Shown here piece by piece: positions 15,315 to 24,746 of a stretch of DNA of 64,000 nt. This DNA comes from Streptomyces capillispiralis (GTDB lineage: Bacteria > Actinomycetota > Actinomycetes > Streptomycetales > Streptomycetaceae). How positions within the stretch are numbered: position 1 is the stretch's first letter; every line of letters starts with the position of its first letter. The notes below the pieces were generated by a model. That model was given only the letters and a program-made list of their open reading frames with translations. It searched no databases and was not told the origin of the DNA. The stretch lies in NCBI RefSeq assembly GCF_007829875.1, contig NZ_VIWV01000001.1, positions 2,388,501-2,452,500 of the forward strand, written 5' to 3'. A program made the position numbers and the translations under genes.

Positions 15315-18300
15315 GTGCAGGGACGTTTCAAGAGGGATGGCAGCGCTTCGGCGGAGCCGGAGCCGCACGGCGGGACTGGCCCCAAGGCCGTCAGCTCCTC
15401 GCCCCAGCACGCCCAGAACCAGGGACCGACCGCTCCCGGCAACGGCGGCGAACGCCCTGGCGGCGGCGCGTCCGCTGCGAGCCCGGCACCGGCCGCCCCG
15501 AAGGGCCCGACCGGCCCCGGACCGCGCGTGGCCCTGCGCAACTGGCGCATCTCGACCCGTCTGGTGTCGCTGCTCGCCCTCCCGGTGGTCGCGGCCACCT
15601 CGCTGGGCGCCCTGCGTATCAACCAGTCGATGGACGACATCCAGCAGCTCGACAACATGAAGCTGCTGACGGACATGACCAAGCAGGCCACCGAACTGGC
15701 GGCCGCGCTCCAGGAGGAGCGCGACCAGTCGGCCGGCCCGCTGGCGCACGGCGGCAAGGCCACCGACTTCTCGGTCAAGGGCTACCGCGACAAGACCGAC
15801 CGCGCGATGGGCAACTTCCTCGACAGCTCCGAGGACATCGATGCCGCGAGCAAGGACGGCAACCTCAAGGGCGTCCGCGACAACCTGGTGCAGCTCGCCG
15901 GCGACCTGGGCGACCTCGCCAAGATCCGCAACACGGCCTTCGCGTCCGAGCGGAACTCCACGCAGACCGTCGAGGGCTACCACCGCCTGATCGAGAAGCT
16001 GGTCGAGCTCTCGCAGGACATGGCCGAGGCGACCAGCAACCCCGACATGATCCAGCGCACGCGTGCCCTGGCGTCCTTCTCCTCCGCCAAGGAGTACGCG
16101 TCGATCCAGCGCGCGGTGCTCGCCGCCGCCCTCCCCGCCAGCAACACCACCACCGGTGACCTCTCCGAGAACGACCGGCTCTACGCCGAGTCGGCGCTGG
16201 CGAGCCAGAAGTCCGAGATCCGCAGCTTCAAGAGCATCTACGGCGACGTCGCCGCCACCGAGCTGCTGCTGCCGATCGAGGACGGCAACAGCACGATCAA
16301 GGCGACCGACGAGTACGCCGGGCGTGCGCTGGCCTCGGAGTTCGGCCTCAGGTCGGTCGGCAAGCGGTCCTACCGCGACTGGCTGGACGACAGCTCCACC
16401 AAGCTCCAGCAGATGAAGAACATCGAGCACACCCTGCTCGAGGAGATGGAACAGAAGGCCCGTGAGCTGCGCAGCGCCACCGAGCGCGACGCGATCATCT
16501 CCGGTGCGCTGATCCTGATCGTGCTCGGTGTGTCGCTGGTCGGCGCCTTCGTGGTGGCCCGCTCCATGATCCGCTCGCTGCGCCGCCTCGAGGAGACCGC
16601 GACCAAGGTCGCCCAGGAGCGGCTGCCCGAGCTGGTCAAGCAGCTGTCCGAGTCCGACCCGCAGGACGTCGACACGTCCGTGGAGTCGGTCGGTGTGCAC
16701 TCCCGGGACGAGATCGGCCGGGTGGCCGCGGCCTTCGACGACGTGCACCGCGAGGCGGTCCGCCTCGCCGCCGAGCAGGCCCTGCTGCGGGGCAACGTCA
16801 ACGCGATGTTCACCAACCTCTCGCGCCGCTCCCAGGGTCTGATCCAGCGCCAGCTGTCGCTGATCTCCGAACTGGAGTCCCGCGAGGCCGACCCGGACCA
16901 GCTGTCCTCCCTGTTCAAGCTGGACCACCTCGCCACGCGTATGCGCCGTAACGGTGAGAACCTGCTGGTCCTCGCGGGTGAGGAGCCCGGCCGCCGGTGG
17001 ACCCGCCCGGTCCCGCTGGTCGACGTGCTGCGTGCCGCCGCGTCCGAGGTGGAGCAGTACGAGCGCATCGAGCTGGCCTCGGTGCCGACCACCGAAGTGG
17101 CCGGCCGGGTCGTCAACGACCTCGTGCACCTGCTCGCCGAGCTGCTGGAGAACGCGACCTCGTTCTCCTCCCCGCAGACCAAGGTCAAGGTCACCGGTCA
17201 CGCGCTGCCCGACGGCCGGGTGCTGATCGAGATCCACGACACCGGTATCGGACTGTCGCCGGAGGACCTGGCGGCGATCAACGAGCGGCTCGCCTCGCCG
17301 CCCACCGTGGACGTCTCCGTCTCCCGCCGCATGGGTCTGTTCGTGGTCGGCCGGCTGTCGCAGCGCCACGGCATCCGCATCCAGCTCCGCCCGTCCGACT
17401 CCGGTGGTACGACCGCGCTGGTCATGCTGCCCGTCGACGTCGCCCAGGGCGGCAAGAAGCCGCAGGGCAAGCCGGGCCAGGCGGGTCCGGGCGGTGGCGG
17501 CCCGGCCGCCGCGCAGGCGGCCGCGGGTGCCGCCGCCGCACGGCGTGCCGCAGGTCCCGGCCAGTCCGGTGGCGGTGCGCTCGGTGCCGGTGCGCCCGGC
17601 GGCGGTCTGCTCGGTACCGGTCAGGGCCCGCGGGCCGCGCTGCCCGGACGGGACGGCACCGGCCGGCCGGGTGCGCGGGGACCGCAGGGTCCGTCGGGCA
17701 ACCAGACCCCCTCGCTGTTCGACCAGGGCGCTCCCTCCGGTCCGCCGCAGGGCCGTCCGGCCCCCGCCGGCGCGGGTTCCGGCTTCGGCGCCCAGGCGCC
17801 CGGTGCCCCGCAGGGGCTCCAGGCCGCGGGTCCGGGCGGGGCGCAGGACCAGGACGTCTTCGGTGGCGGCCGGGGTCAGGTGCCGCCGCAGCGGGGCAGC
17901 CACAAGCGCGAGCGCGGACGCCGTCCGCAGCTCCCGCCGCGCGGCGGTGCCCGCCCCGAACTGCCCGGCGGCGACCAGCAGCAGCCGCGCGTGCCCAGCT
18001 GGAGCGACGAGAACGCCCAGCCGCCGGTGCCGCGCGCCTCGCTGGACACCCCGCGCGGGCACGAGGAGCCGGACGTCTCCCGGACGGCCGCCATGCCCCG
18101 GTTCGACGACCGGCAGGGCCCCGGTTCGACGGCGGAGATCCCCCGCTTCGACGAGAGCCGGAACACCGGCCCGGCCTCCTACGACGCCTTCGGCACCGAC
18201 GCCCCGCAGCAGACCGGCCAGTACGCCCAGCCGGGTGCGCACGGCGGCCAGGACACCGGCCAGTACGCGCAGCCCGGTCAGAACGGCGTCCAGAACACGA

Positions 18301-19076
18301 ACCAGTTCGTCCGCGGTGACATCTTCGGTCCCCCGCAGAGCCGGCCGGGCGGGCAGAACCCGTCCGCCACGGGCCAGTTCCCCGCTCCGCAGGGCTACGA
18401 CAACGGCTCCACGGGCCGGCACTCCCTCCCGGAGCGCGCGAACCCCGCGGACCCGGCGGTCACCGGCCAGTTCGAGCGTCCGCAGGCGAACGGCGCGTCC
18501 GACTTCGGCGCCCCGCGTCCGCCGGCCCCGCAGCAGCGGCCGGTCCGCCAGGACCCGGGCAACGGCGGTGCCGCGCGGCGGCCCGACGAGGGGCGGGGCG
18601 CGTCCGACGCCTGGGCGCTGCCGCCGGCCTCCGGTCCGGGCGACGGGCGTACGCCGCTGTACGACACGCTGGAGACCAACTGGTTCCGCGGTCAGGAGCA
18701 GGGCAACGGCTCGGCTCCGGCACCGCAGCAGCCGCAACAGCAGCAGCCGCAGGGCCCCACCGGTCCGCAGCGGTCCGCCTCCACCACCTGGCGCAGTTCG
18801 CCCAACGACGAACTGGTCCGGCAGGCCGAACGCGTACGGCAGCCGGCCGCGGGCGGCGTCACCACCTCCGGCCTGCCGCGCCGGGTGCCCAGGGCGAACC
18901 TCGTCCCGGGTACGGCTCAGCAGCAATCGCAACAGAGCGGTCCTCAGGTCTCACGTGCTCCCGATGACGTGCGCGGCCGGCTGACCAATCTCCGTCGGGG
19001 TATCGCACAGGGTCGTCAGGCCGGTACCACCCAGACCGGCAGCTTCCCGAACCCCACTCACCAGCAGGAGCGTTAG
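15315..19076 (+). CDS. cvnA1: Conservon 1 membrane kinase-like sensor CvnA1
   Basis: A 1253-residue protein. A Pro/Gly-rich cytoplasmic start is followed by TM1 (about 82-101), an extracellular nitrate/nitrite-sensing-type helical domain, TM2 (about 394-416), HAMP, and a kinase-like core with LDHLATRMRRNGENLL (near 536), ELLENATSF (N box, near 608) and HDTGIGL (G box, near 642). From about residue 712 it is a long Pro/Gln/Gly-rich tail with TGQYAQPG repeats that ends in a conserved motif starting SGLPRRVP at 1185. I chose GTG 15315 because AGAGGTTG lies at the same distance upstream as in the paralogue. It heads the cvnA-B-C-D unit, thought to work as a membrane GTPase switch. Confidence 0.93.
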   Translation: MQGRFKRDGSASAEPEPHGGTGPKAVSSSPQHAQNQGPTAPGNGGERPGGGASAASPAPAAPKGPTGPGPRVALRNWRISTRLVSLLALPVVAATSLGALRINQSMDDIQQLDNMKLLTDMTKQATELAAALQEERDQSAGPLAHGGKATDFSVKGYRDKTDRAMGNFLDSSEDIDAASKDGNLKGVRDNLVQLAGDLGDLAKIRNTAFASERNSTQTVEGYHRLIEKLVELSQDMAEATSNPDMIQRTRALASFSSAKEYASIQRAVLAAALPASNTTTGDLSENDRLYAESALASQKSEIRSFKSIYGDVAATELLLPIEDGNSTIKATDEYAGRALASEFGLRSVGKRSYRDWLDDSSTKLQQMKNIEHTLLEEMEQKARELRSATERDAIISGALILIVLGVSLVGAFVVARSMIRSLRRLEETATKVAQERLPELVKQLSESDPQDVDTSVESVGVHSRDEIGRVAAAFDDVHREAVRLAAEQALLRGNVNAMFTNLSRRSQGLIQRQLSLISELESREADPDQLSSLFKLDHLATRMRRNGENLLVLAGEEPGRRWTRPVPLVDVLRAAASEVEQYERIELASVPTTEVAGRVVNDLVHLLAELLENATSFSSPQTKVKVTGHALPDGRVLIEIHDTGIGLSPEDLAAINERLASPPTVDVSVSRRMGLFVVGRLSQRHGIRIQLRPSDSGGTTALVMLPVDVAQGGKKPQGKPGQAGPGGGGPAAAQAAAGAAAARRAAGPGQSGGGALGAGAPGGGLLGTGQGPRAALPGRDGTGRPGARGPQGPSGNQTPSLFDQGAPSGPPQGRPAPAGAGSGFGAQAPGAPQGLQAAGPGGAQDQDVFGGGRGQVPPQRGSHKRERGRRPQLPPRGGARPELPGGDQQQPRVPSWSDENAQPPVPRASLDTPRGHEEPDVSRTAAMPRFDDRQGPGSTAEIPRFDESRNTGPASYDAFGTDAPQQTGQYAQPGAHGGQDTGQYAQPGQNGVQNTNQFVRGDIFGPPQSRPGGQNPSATGQFPAPQGYDNGSTGRHSLPERANPADPAVTGQFERPQANGASDFGAPRPPAPQQRPVRQDPGNGGAARRPDEGRGASDAWALPPASGPGDGRTPLYDTLETNWFRGQEQGNGSAPAPQQPQQQQPQGPTGPQRSASTTWRSSPNDELVRQAERVRQPAAGGVTTSGLPRRVPRANLVPGTAQQQSQQSGPQVSRAPDDVRGRLTNLRRGIAQGRQAGTTQTGSFPNPTHQQER

Positions 19077-19499
19077 TTGAGCCCGATGAGCCAGGCGGCA
19101 CAGAACCTCAACTGGTTGATCACCAACTTCGTGGACAACACCCCCGGGGTGTCCCACACCGTCGTCGTGTCCGCCGACGGTCTCCTCCTGGCGCTCTCCG
19201 AGGGCTTCCCGCGCGACCGCGCGGACCAGCTCGCGGCCGTCGCCTCGGGACTGACCTCCCTGACGGCCGGCGCCTCCCGGATCTTCGAAGGCGGCAACGT
19301 CGCCCAGACGGTCGTGGAGATGGAACGAGGGTTCCTGTTCCTCATGTCCGTGTCCGACGGTTCGTCCCTGGCGGTTCTCGCGCATCCCGAGTGCGACATC
19401 GGCCTCGTCGGCTACGAAATGGCGCTGCTGGTCGACCGCGCGGGGGCGGTCCTCACCCCGGACCTGCGCGCTGAACTCCAAGGAAGTCTGCTCCACTGA
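19077..19499 (+). CDS. cvnB1: Conservon 1 roadblock/LC7 protein CvnB1
   Basis: A 140-residue roadblock/LC7-domain protein, the type that regulates small GTPases such as MglA. The core LNWLITNFVDNTPGVSHTVV and ADGLLLALSEGFPRDRADQ is typical. The start is probably TTG at 19077, directly after the cvnA1 stop: GGAG lies six bases upstream, and the paralogue has GTG at the same codon; ATG at 19086 is the alternative. In conservons it is proposed to bridge the sensor and the GTPase. Confidence 0.93.
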   Translation: MSPMSQAAQNLNWLITNFVDNTPGVSHTVVVSADGLLLALSEGFPRDRADQLAAVASGLTSLTAGASRIFEGGNVAQTVVEMERGFLFLMSVSDGSSLAVLAHPECDIGLVGYEMALLVDRAGAVLTPDLRAELQGSLLH

Positions 19500-19610
19500 T
19501 CGGCCCCGGCACCACCCGTCACACCAAATCACCGTCCGGCCGCCACATTCCCCCCACCGGCCCCGTCAGACGGCTTGACTGACCGACTTGCTGTCCCGCC
19601 CGGAGGATCC

Positions 19611-20006
19611 ATGACCCCGCCCACCGCCTCTCATGATCCGTACGCGGAGCCGTACGAGGACGAGGGCGACCAGCCACTGGTCCGTCCCTATGCGATGACC
19701 GGTGGCCGGACCAGGCCGCGCTATCAGCTGGCCATCGAGGCACTGATCAGTACGACGGCCGACCCGGCAGCGCTCATGGGGCTCCTCCCGGAGCACCAGC
19801 GCATCTGCCACCTGTGCCGTGAGGTGAAGTCGGTCGCCGAGGTATCGGCACTGCTCAACATGCCCCTGGGTGTAGCCCGCATCCTGGTGGCCGACCTGGC
19901 GGAGGCGGGACTCGTCGCCGTGCACCAGCCGGGCGGCGACGAGACGACCGGCGCCCCCGATGTGACACTGCTCGAAAGGGTGCTCAGTGGACTTCGCAAG
20001 CTCTAG
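19611..20006 (+). CDS. cvnC1: Conservon 1 DUF742 protein CvnC1
   Basis: A 131-residue DUF742 protein. After a polar start the conserved block begins PLVRPYAMTGGRTRPRY and contains two cysteines in HQRICHLCREVKSVAE, then a winged-helix-like segment (LLNMPLGVARILVADLAEAG) suggesting nucleic-acid or protein binding. The start is ATG at 19611 with a perfect GGAGGATCC before it. Its last 20 bases overlap cvnD1. Function is unknown beyond conservon membership. Confidence 0.92.
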   Translation: MTPPTASHDPYAEPYEDEGDQPLVRPYAMTGGRTRPRYQLAIEALISTTADPAALMGLLPEHQRICHLCREVKSVAEVSALLNMPLGVARILVADLAEAGLVAVHQPGGDETTGAPDVTLLERVLSGLRKL

Positions 20007-20577
20007 CGGCGGGACGGTCTCCGACAGCCGTGCCACCACGTCCGCGAAGATCGTGGTGGCGGGCGGCTTCGGCGTGGGCAAGACCACGTTCGTCGGCGCC
20101 GTCTCGGAGATCAACCCGCTGCGCACGGAGGCCGTCATGACGTCCGCCTCGGCGGGCATCGACGACCTCACCCACACCGGGGACAAGACCACCACCACGG
20201 TGGCCATGGACTTCGGCCGCATCACCCTGGACCAGGACCTGATCCTGTACCTGTTCGGCACCCCCGGCCAGGACCGCTTCTGGTTCATGTGGGACGACCT
20301 GGTCCGCGGCGCCATCGGCGCCGTCGTCCTCGTCGACACCCGCCGTCTCGCCGACTGCTTCCCGGCGGTCGACTACTTCGAGAACAGCGGACTGCCGTTC
20401 GTGGTGGCCCTCAACGGCTTCGACGGCCAGCAGCCGTACAACCCGGAGGAGGTGCGCGAGGCGCTGCAGATCGGACCGGACACCCCGATCATCACCACCG
20501 ACGCCCGGCACCGCGCGGATGCGAAGAGTGCGCTGATCACCCTGGTCGAGCATGCTCTGATGGCGCGCCTGCGGTAG
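19987..20577 (+). CDS. cvnD1: Conservon 1 small GTPase-like protein CvnD1
   Basis: A 196-residue Ras-like P-loop protein. The P loop is GGFGVGKTTFVG (near residue 26); switch II reads LFGTPGQDRFWFMWDD, where the usual Asp of DxxG is replaced; the base-recognition motif is NGFDG rather than NKxD. These departures are normal for conservon GTPases. The start is GTG at 19987 inside the end of cvnC1 (20-base overlap), so translation is coupled. About 97 percent identical by eye to the paralogue at 25300. Confidence 0.93.
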   Translation: MDFASSSGGTVSDSRATTSAKIVVAGGFGVGKTTFVGAVSEINPLRTEAVMTSASAGIDDLTHTGDKTTTTVAMDFGRITLDQDLILYLFGTPGQDRFWFMWDDLVRGAIGAVVLVDTRRLADCFPAVDYFENSGLPFVVALNGFDGQQPYNPEEVREALQIGPDTPIITTDARHRADAKSALITLVEHALMARLR

Positions 20578-20624
20578 AGCCACATTCGGAGCGCGATACG
20601 GCGGTTGTCGTAGACGTACTGGAG

Positions 20625-20650
20625 CCGGCCGTGTCCTTGGACACGGCCGG
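20625..20650 (+). terminator. Terminator downstream of conservon 1
   Basis: A perfect 12-bp stem (20625-20636 with 20639-20650) begins 47 bp after the cvnD1 stop and separates the two conservons transcriptionally. Confidence 0.75.
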
Positions 20651-20953
20651 TCCCGGTGTTCATAACGTTTCGGCAGAGGAATCGGGTGATACCGACACGC
20701 GACGCGGTCGAGCGGTGCCGCTGCGCGTACGAACGGCTCGCCTTTTGGCGGAGCTCGTTCTTTATGACCGTTTTATCTGGGGCTTACATCACTCGGAATC
20801 CTCCCCTTCCACTGTTTGGAAGAGCGCTGGTCGGCATGCTGGAATGCCTGAACTGCCCATTGGTCAAAGACGTACTCATTGGTCGATGACACATCGGGCA
20901 CTGAGACACAGCGGCACGACGAAGGTGCCGACCGCCGAGAGGTTGTTGGTCGA
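20651..20953 (+). promoter_or_regulatory. Promoter region of conservon 2
   Basis: About 300 bases between the conservon 1 terminator and cvnA2. Composition drops from the surrounding GC level around 20740-20880. No gene is convincing; a 77-codon frame at 20656 has neither a ribosome site nor Streptomyces codon use. The region presumably contains the cvnA2 promoter, though no clear -35/-10 pair stands out. Confidence 0.4.
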
Positions 20954-23900
20954 GTGAGGCGAAGCAAGAGCAGTCCCGAGCCGTCGGCCCGGGGCAACTT
21001 CACGCCGCCGCCGCGCACAGCGGCGCCCGCGCCCGTGCCCGGTCCCGAACCTACGGCCGCGCCCGCATCCGGCGGAGGACGCCTGTCCCCGCGCAACTGG
21101 CGTGTGGCGACGAGACTGAACGCGATCCTGCTCATACCCGTGCTGGTCGGTCTCGTTATGGGCGGCTTCCAGGTGAAGAGCTCGATCGGCACCTGGCAGG
21201 AGGCCGAGGACGCGGAGAACACCGCGCGTCTGGTCCAGGCCTCCCTCATCTACGCCAACGCCCTCTACTACGAGCGCGACATCACCGCGGCCCCGCTGCT
21301 GCAGGGCAAGGGCCAGGACGACCCGACCGTCACCAAGGCGCGCGCCGCGACCGACGAGGCCGCCGACGGCTTCGACGAGGCCGCCCGCAGCATGCCGGAC
21401 AAGCCCGGCCTCGAACGCCGTCTCAAGCTGTTCCGCGAGGCCGAGCCCCAGCTGAGCGGGCTGCGCGCCGCCGCGTACACCTCCAAGCTCAAGGGCGTGA
21501 AGACGGAGGAGGGCTACGTCGCCGTCGCCCACCCCCTGATGGAGTTCGCCAACGAGCTCGGCCTCGGCACCGGCAACATCACCAGCTACGGACGCACGGT
21601 CTACGCGATCTCGCTCACCAAGGCCGCGCTGTCGCTGCAACGCTCCATCGGCATGCACATGCTGGTCAAGCCCGGCCCCACCGACAGCCAGCTCGCCAGC
21701 CAGCGCGTCGCCCTCACCTCCTACGCCTACCTCGAGGGCATCGCCGTCGAGGAGTACCTCGGCGGTGGCACCGAGGCAGACGCCGCCAAGCTGGAACGGA
21801 CCAAGGAGAACATCCTGGCCGAGGGCGCGGCCATGGCCAAGGAGGCCAAGCAGCGGGACCCGGACTACGTTCCGCCGCCCGCCAAGCCGGAGACGATGAT
21901 CTCCGAGCTGGGCCGCCTGCCCTCCACGGATCCGGCCGCGCGCGCCGAACTCGCCGGTCAGGGCATCACCCCCGCCAACTGGTGGGCGGTGAACACCCTC
22001 AAGTTCGACGGCTACCGCCAGATCGAGTCGGACCTCGCCGACTCCGCGGTGAGCGAGGCCGCCCAGATCGCCGACGACGCCCAGCGCGACGCGTTCATCA
22101 CCGGTGCCGCCGTGGTGATCGCGCTGCTGGCCGCGTTCATCCTGGCCGGCATGGTGGCCCGCCAGATGAGCCGCTCCATGCGCCAGCTGCGCAACGCCGC
22201 CTTCGGCATCGCCGAGCAGCGGCTGCCGATGCTGGTCGACCAGCTCTCCCGCACCGACCCCGGCCGGGTGGACACCAAGGTCGCGCCGATCCCGATCTCC
22301 TCCACCGACGAGATCGGCGAGGTCGCCCGCGCCTTCGACCAGGTCCACCGCGAGGCCGTGCGGCTCGCCGCCGAGCAGGCGCTGCTGCGGGGCAACATCA
22401 ACGCGATCTTCACCAACCTGTCGCGCCGCAACCAGTCGCTGATCGAGGGCCAGCTGACCCTGATCACCGACCTGGAGAACAACGAGGCCGACCCGGACCA
22501 GCTGGAGAACCTCTTCCGCCTGGACCACCTGGCCACCCGTATGCGCCGCAACGGCGAGAACCTCCTGGTCCTCGCCGGCGAGGAGCCCGGCCGCCGCTGG
22601 GACCAGCCGGTCCCGCTGGTCGACGTGCTGCGCGCCGCCTCCTCCGAGGTGGAGCAGTACGAGCGCATCGAGCTGTCCGGCGTCCCCGAGGCCGAGATCC
22701 ACGGCCGCGCGGTGACCGACCTCGTGCATCTGCTCGCCGAGCTGCTGGAGAACGCCACCACGTTCTCCTCCCCGCAGACCAAGGTCCGCGTCACCGCGAC
22801 CCGTCTCCCCGACGGCCGCGTGATGATCGAGATCCACGACAAGGGCATAGGCCTGACCGCCGAGGACTTCGCGGACATCAACCACAAGCTGGCCAACCCG
22901 CCGACCGTCGACGCCGCGATCTCGCAGCGCATGGGCCTGTTCGTGGTCGGCCGGCTGTCCGACCGGCACGGCATCCGGGTCCAGCTGCGCCCCTCGGGCG
23001 AGCAGGCCGGCACCACCTCGCTGGTCATGCTGCCGGACGCGATCACCCACGGTGGCGGCGGCGAGCAGGCGGACCGCACCGAGTTCACGGTGTCGCAGAT
23101 CATCCCGGAGCAGAACTTCCAGGGTGAGAACTTCGGCCAGCAGCCGCTGCGCACCGCCGCTGAGCTGGGCTTCGACGACACCCGCTACACCGAGGTCCCC
23201 GACGACATCCGCGAGCTGGACCCCGTCGGCCGTTCCCTGATGCGCGAGGAGCGCAGGGCCGCCCTGGAGGCACAGGCCCAGCCCGAGCCGGGCACCGCCA
23301 ACACCCAGGAGAACCCCGAGGCGCCCGCCTACCCCGACGGGTTCGCCGCCCCGCAGGGGTACGACAACGGCCAGGGCTACCCCGAGGGCCAGGGCTTCGA
23401 CGGCGGTTACCAGGACCAGCAGACCGGCGGGTACGACCAGCAGGCGTACGCCAACGGGCAGCAGACGCCGTACGAGGAGCAGCAGCAGCCGTCGTACGGC
23501 GAGGGCTACTACGCGCCGAACGGTGTGCTCCCGCAGAACGAGACCTTCTCGCCGAACGCCGGCTACCCGGAGGCCCCCTACGCGGAGCCGGTCCAGGACG
23601 ACCGCGCGGCGGCGGGTGCCGCCGACGCCTTCCCGTCCTTCGCCGAGCGCCGCCGTGACGACGACTGGCCGCAGCAGGACGGTTACCACAACGGCTACCC
23701 GGCCCAGTACCCTGCTCAGACGCCGGAACCGGAATCCGCGCAGGCCGCTGACGTACGTGAGCAGGACAGCGTAGGCTTCGACCGTCCGGGGCCGGTTCCT
23801 TCCGAGGTCCACGACCTGACCGAGGCGGGGCTCCCCCGCCGCGGATCCACCGCGGGCGGTGCGAACGGCACGGCCGGTGCACAGCGCGTGAGCCAGGAGC

Positions 23901-24229
23901 CGCCGGCCTCCGCTCCGGAGAGCGGTGACGGCGACAACGCCTGGCGTTCGGCGAACGACGAGCGCTGGCAGCAGGCATCGCAGCTCCGGAAGCCCAAGGC
24001 GGGCGGAGTGACCTCCTCCGGTCTGCCGCGGCGGGTCCCCAAGGCCAACCTGGTCCAGGGAGCCGCCGAAACCACCCCTCAGGGAGGCCCCCAGGTCTCC
24101 CGCGCCCCGGAGGACGTCCGGGGCAGGCTGAGCAACCTGCGCCGCGGTGTCCAACGGGGCCGCAGCGCGGGCAGTGAAACGAACGGCCAGGGCTTCGGTC
24201 CTGACAGCACCTACAACCAGGAGCGTTAG
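20954..24229 (+). CDS. cvnA2: Conservon 2 membrane kinase-like sensor CvnA2
   Basis: A 1091-residue paralogue of CvnA1 with the same plan: TM1 about 53-74, extracellular sensing domain, TM2 about 378-404, HAMP, LDHLATRMRRNGENLL near 522, ELLENATTFSSP near 595 and HDKGIGL, then a Tyr/Gln/Pro-rich disordered tail (PQGYDNGQGYPEGQGFDGGY-type) ending in SGLPRRVPKANLV from 1022. The sensing domains of the two proteins are clearly different while the kinase cores match. I chose GTG 20954 over TTG 20879 because AGAGGTTG lies at the same position as in cvnA1. It may sense a different signal while using near-identical partners. Confidence 0.92.
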   Translation: MRRSKSSPEPSARGNFTPPPRTAAPAPVPGPEPTAAPASGGGRLSPRNWRVATRLNAILLIPVLVGLVMGGFQVKSSIGTWQEAEDAENTARLVQASLIYANALYYERDITAAPLLQGKGQDDPTVTKARAATDEAADGFDEAARSMPDKPGLERRLKLFREAEPQLSGLRAAAYTSKLKGVKTEEGYVAVAHPLMEFANELGLGTGNITSYGRTVYAISLTKAALSLQRSIGMHMLVKPGPTDSQLASQRVALTSYAYLEGIAVEEYLGGGTEADAAKLERTKENILAEGAAMAKEAKQRDPDYVPPPAKPETMISELGRLPSTDPAARAELAGQGITPANWWAVNTLKFDGYRQIESDLADSAVSEAAQIADDAQRDAFITGAAVVIALLAAFILAGMVARQMSRSMRQLRNAAFGIAEQRLPMLVDQLSRTDPGRVDTKVAPIPISSTDEIGEVARAFDQVHREAVRLAAEQALLRGNINAIFTNLSRRNQSLIEGQLTLITDLENNEADPDQLENLFRLDHLATRMRRNGENLLVLAGEEPGRRWDQPVPLVDVLRAASSEVEQYERIELSGVPEAEIHGRAVTDLVHLLAELLENATTFSSPQTKVRVTATRLPDGRVMIEIHDKGIGLTAEDFADINHKLANPPTVDAAISQRMGLFVVGRLSDRHGIRVQLRPSGEQAGTTSLVMLPDAITHGGGGEQADRTEFTVSQIIPEQNFQGENFGQQPLRTAAELGFDDTRYTEVPDDIRELDPVGRSLMREERRAALEAQAQPEPGTANTQENPEAPAYPDGFAAPQGYDNGQGYPEGQGFDGGYQDQQTGGYDQQAYANGQQTPYEEQQQPSYGEGYYAPNGVLPQNETFSPNAGYPEAPYAEPVQDDRAAAGAADAFPSFAERRRDDDWPQQDGYHNGYPAQYPAQTPEPESAQAADVREQDSVGFDRPGPVPSEVHDLTEAGLPRRGSTAGGANGTAGAQRVSQEPPASAPESGDGDNAWRSANDERWQQASQLRKPKAGGVTSSGLPRRVPKANLVQGAAETTPQGGPQVSRAPEDVRGRLSNLRRGVQRGRSAGSETNGQGFGPDSTYNQER

Positions 24230-24230
24230 T

Positions 24231-24653
24231 GTGAGCCCGATGAGCCAGGCGGCACAGAACCTGAACTGGTTGATCACCAACTTCGTGGACAACACCCCGG
24301 GGGTGTCCCACACGGTGGTGGTCTCCGCCGACGGACTCCTTCTGGCGATGTCCGAAGGCTTCCCCCGTGACCGCGCCGACCAGCTCGCGGCCGTCGCATC
24401 CGGCCTGACGTCCTTGACGGCAGGCGCGTCCCGGATCTTCGAGGGTGGCAGCGTGAACCAGACGGTTGTGGAGATGGAGCGGGGATTCCTGTTCATCATG
24501 TCCATTTCCGACGGTTCGTCACTCGCGGTTCTCGCACATCCGGAGGCGGACATCGGCCTCATTGGGTACGAGATGGCGCTTCTGGTGGACCGTGCCGGTA
24601 CGGTCCTGACCCCGGATCTTCGGGCGGAGCTCCAGGGCAGCCTTCTCAACTAA
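24231..24653 (+). CDS. cvnB2: Conservon 2 roadblock/LC7 protein CvnB2
   Basis: A 140-residue roadblock/LC7 protein nearly identical to CvnB1 (differences include Ala to Met before SEGFPRDRAD and a few others). The start is GTG at 24231, one base after the cvnA2 stop, with GGAG upstream; ATG at 24240 is an alternative. Expected to contact both the CvnA2 kinase region and the CvnD GTPase. Confidence 0.93.
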   Translation: MSPMSQAAQNLNWLITNFVDNTPGVSHTVVVSADGLLLAMSEGFPRDRADQLAAVASGLTSLTAGASRIFEGGSVNQTVVEMERGFLFIMSISDGSSLAVLAHPEADIGLIGYEMALLVDRAGTVLTPDLRAELQGSLLN

Positions 24654-24746
24654 AGGACGGACGGTGCATTTTGGCGTCCCGTGGCCGTAAGGTTTCGGGA
24701 CGCGGCTCCACATGATGGGTGCCAGGCACAGTCGGAGGAGGAGAAA

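Noticed and set aside
19987..20577. CvnD1 as a broken GTPase because DxxG and NKxD are changed
   Set aside because: Both conservon GTPases carry the same substitutions, so they are family features and not decay.
20656..20889. 77-codon frame between the conservons
   Set aside because: No ribosome site, unusual codon use, and it lies in the expected promoter region of cvnA2.
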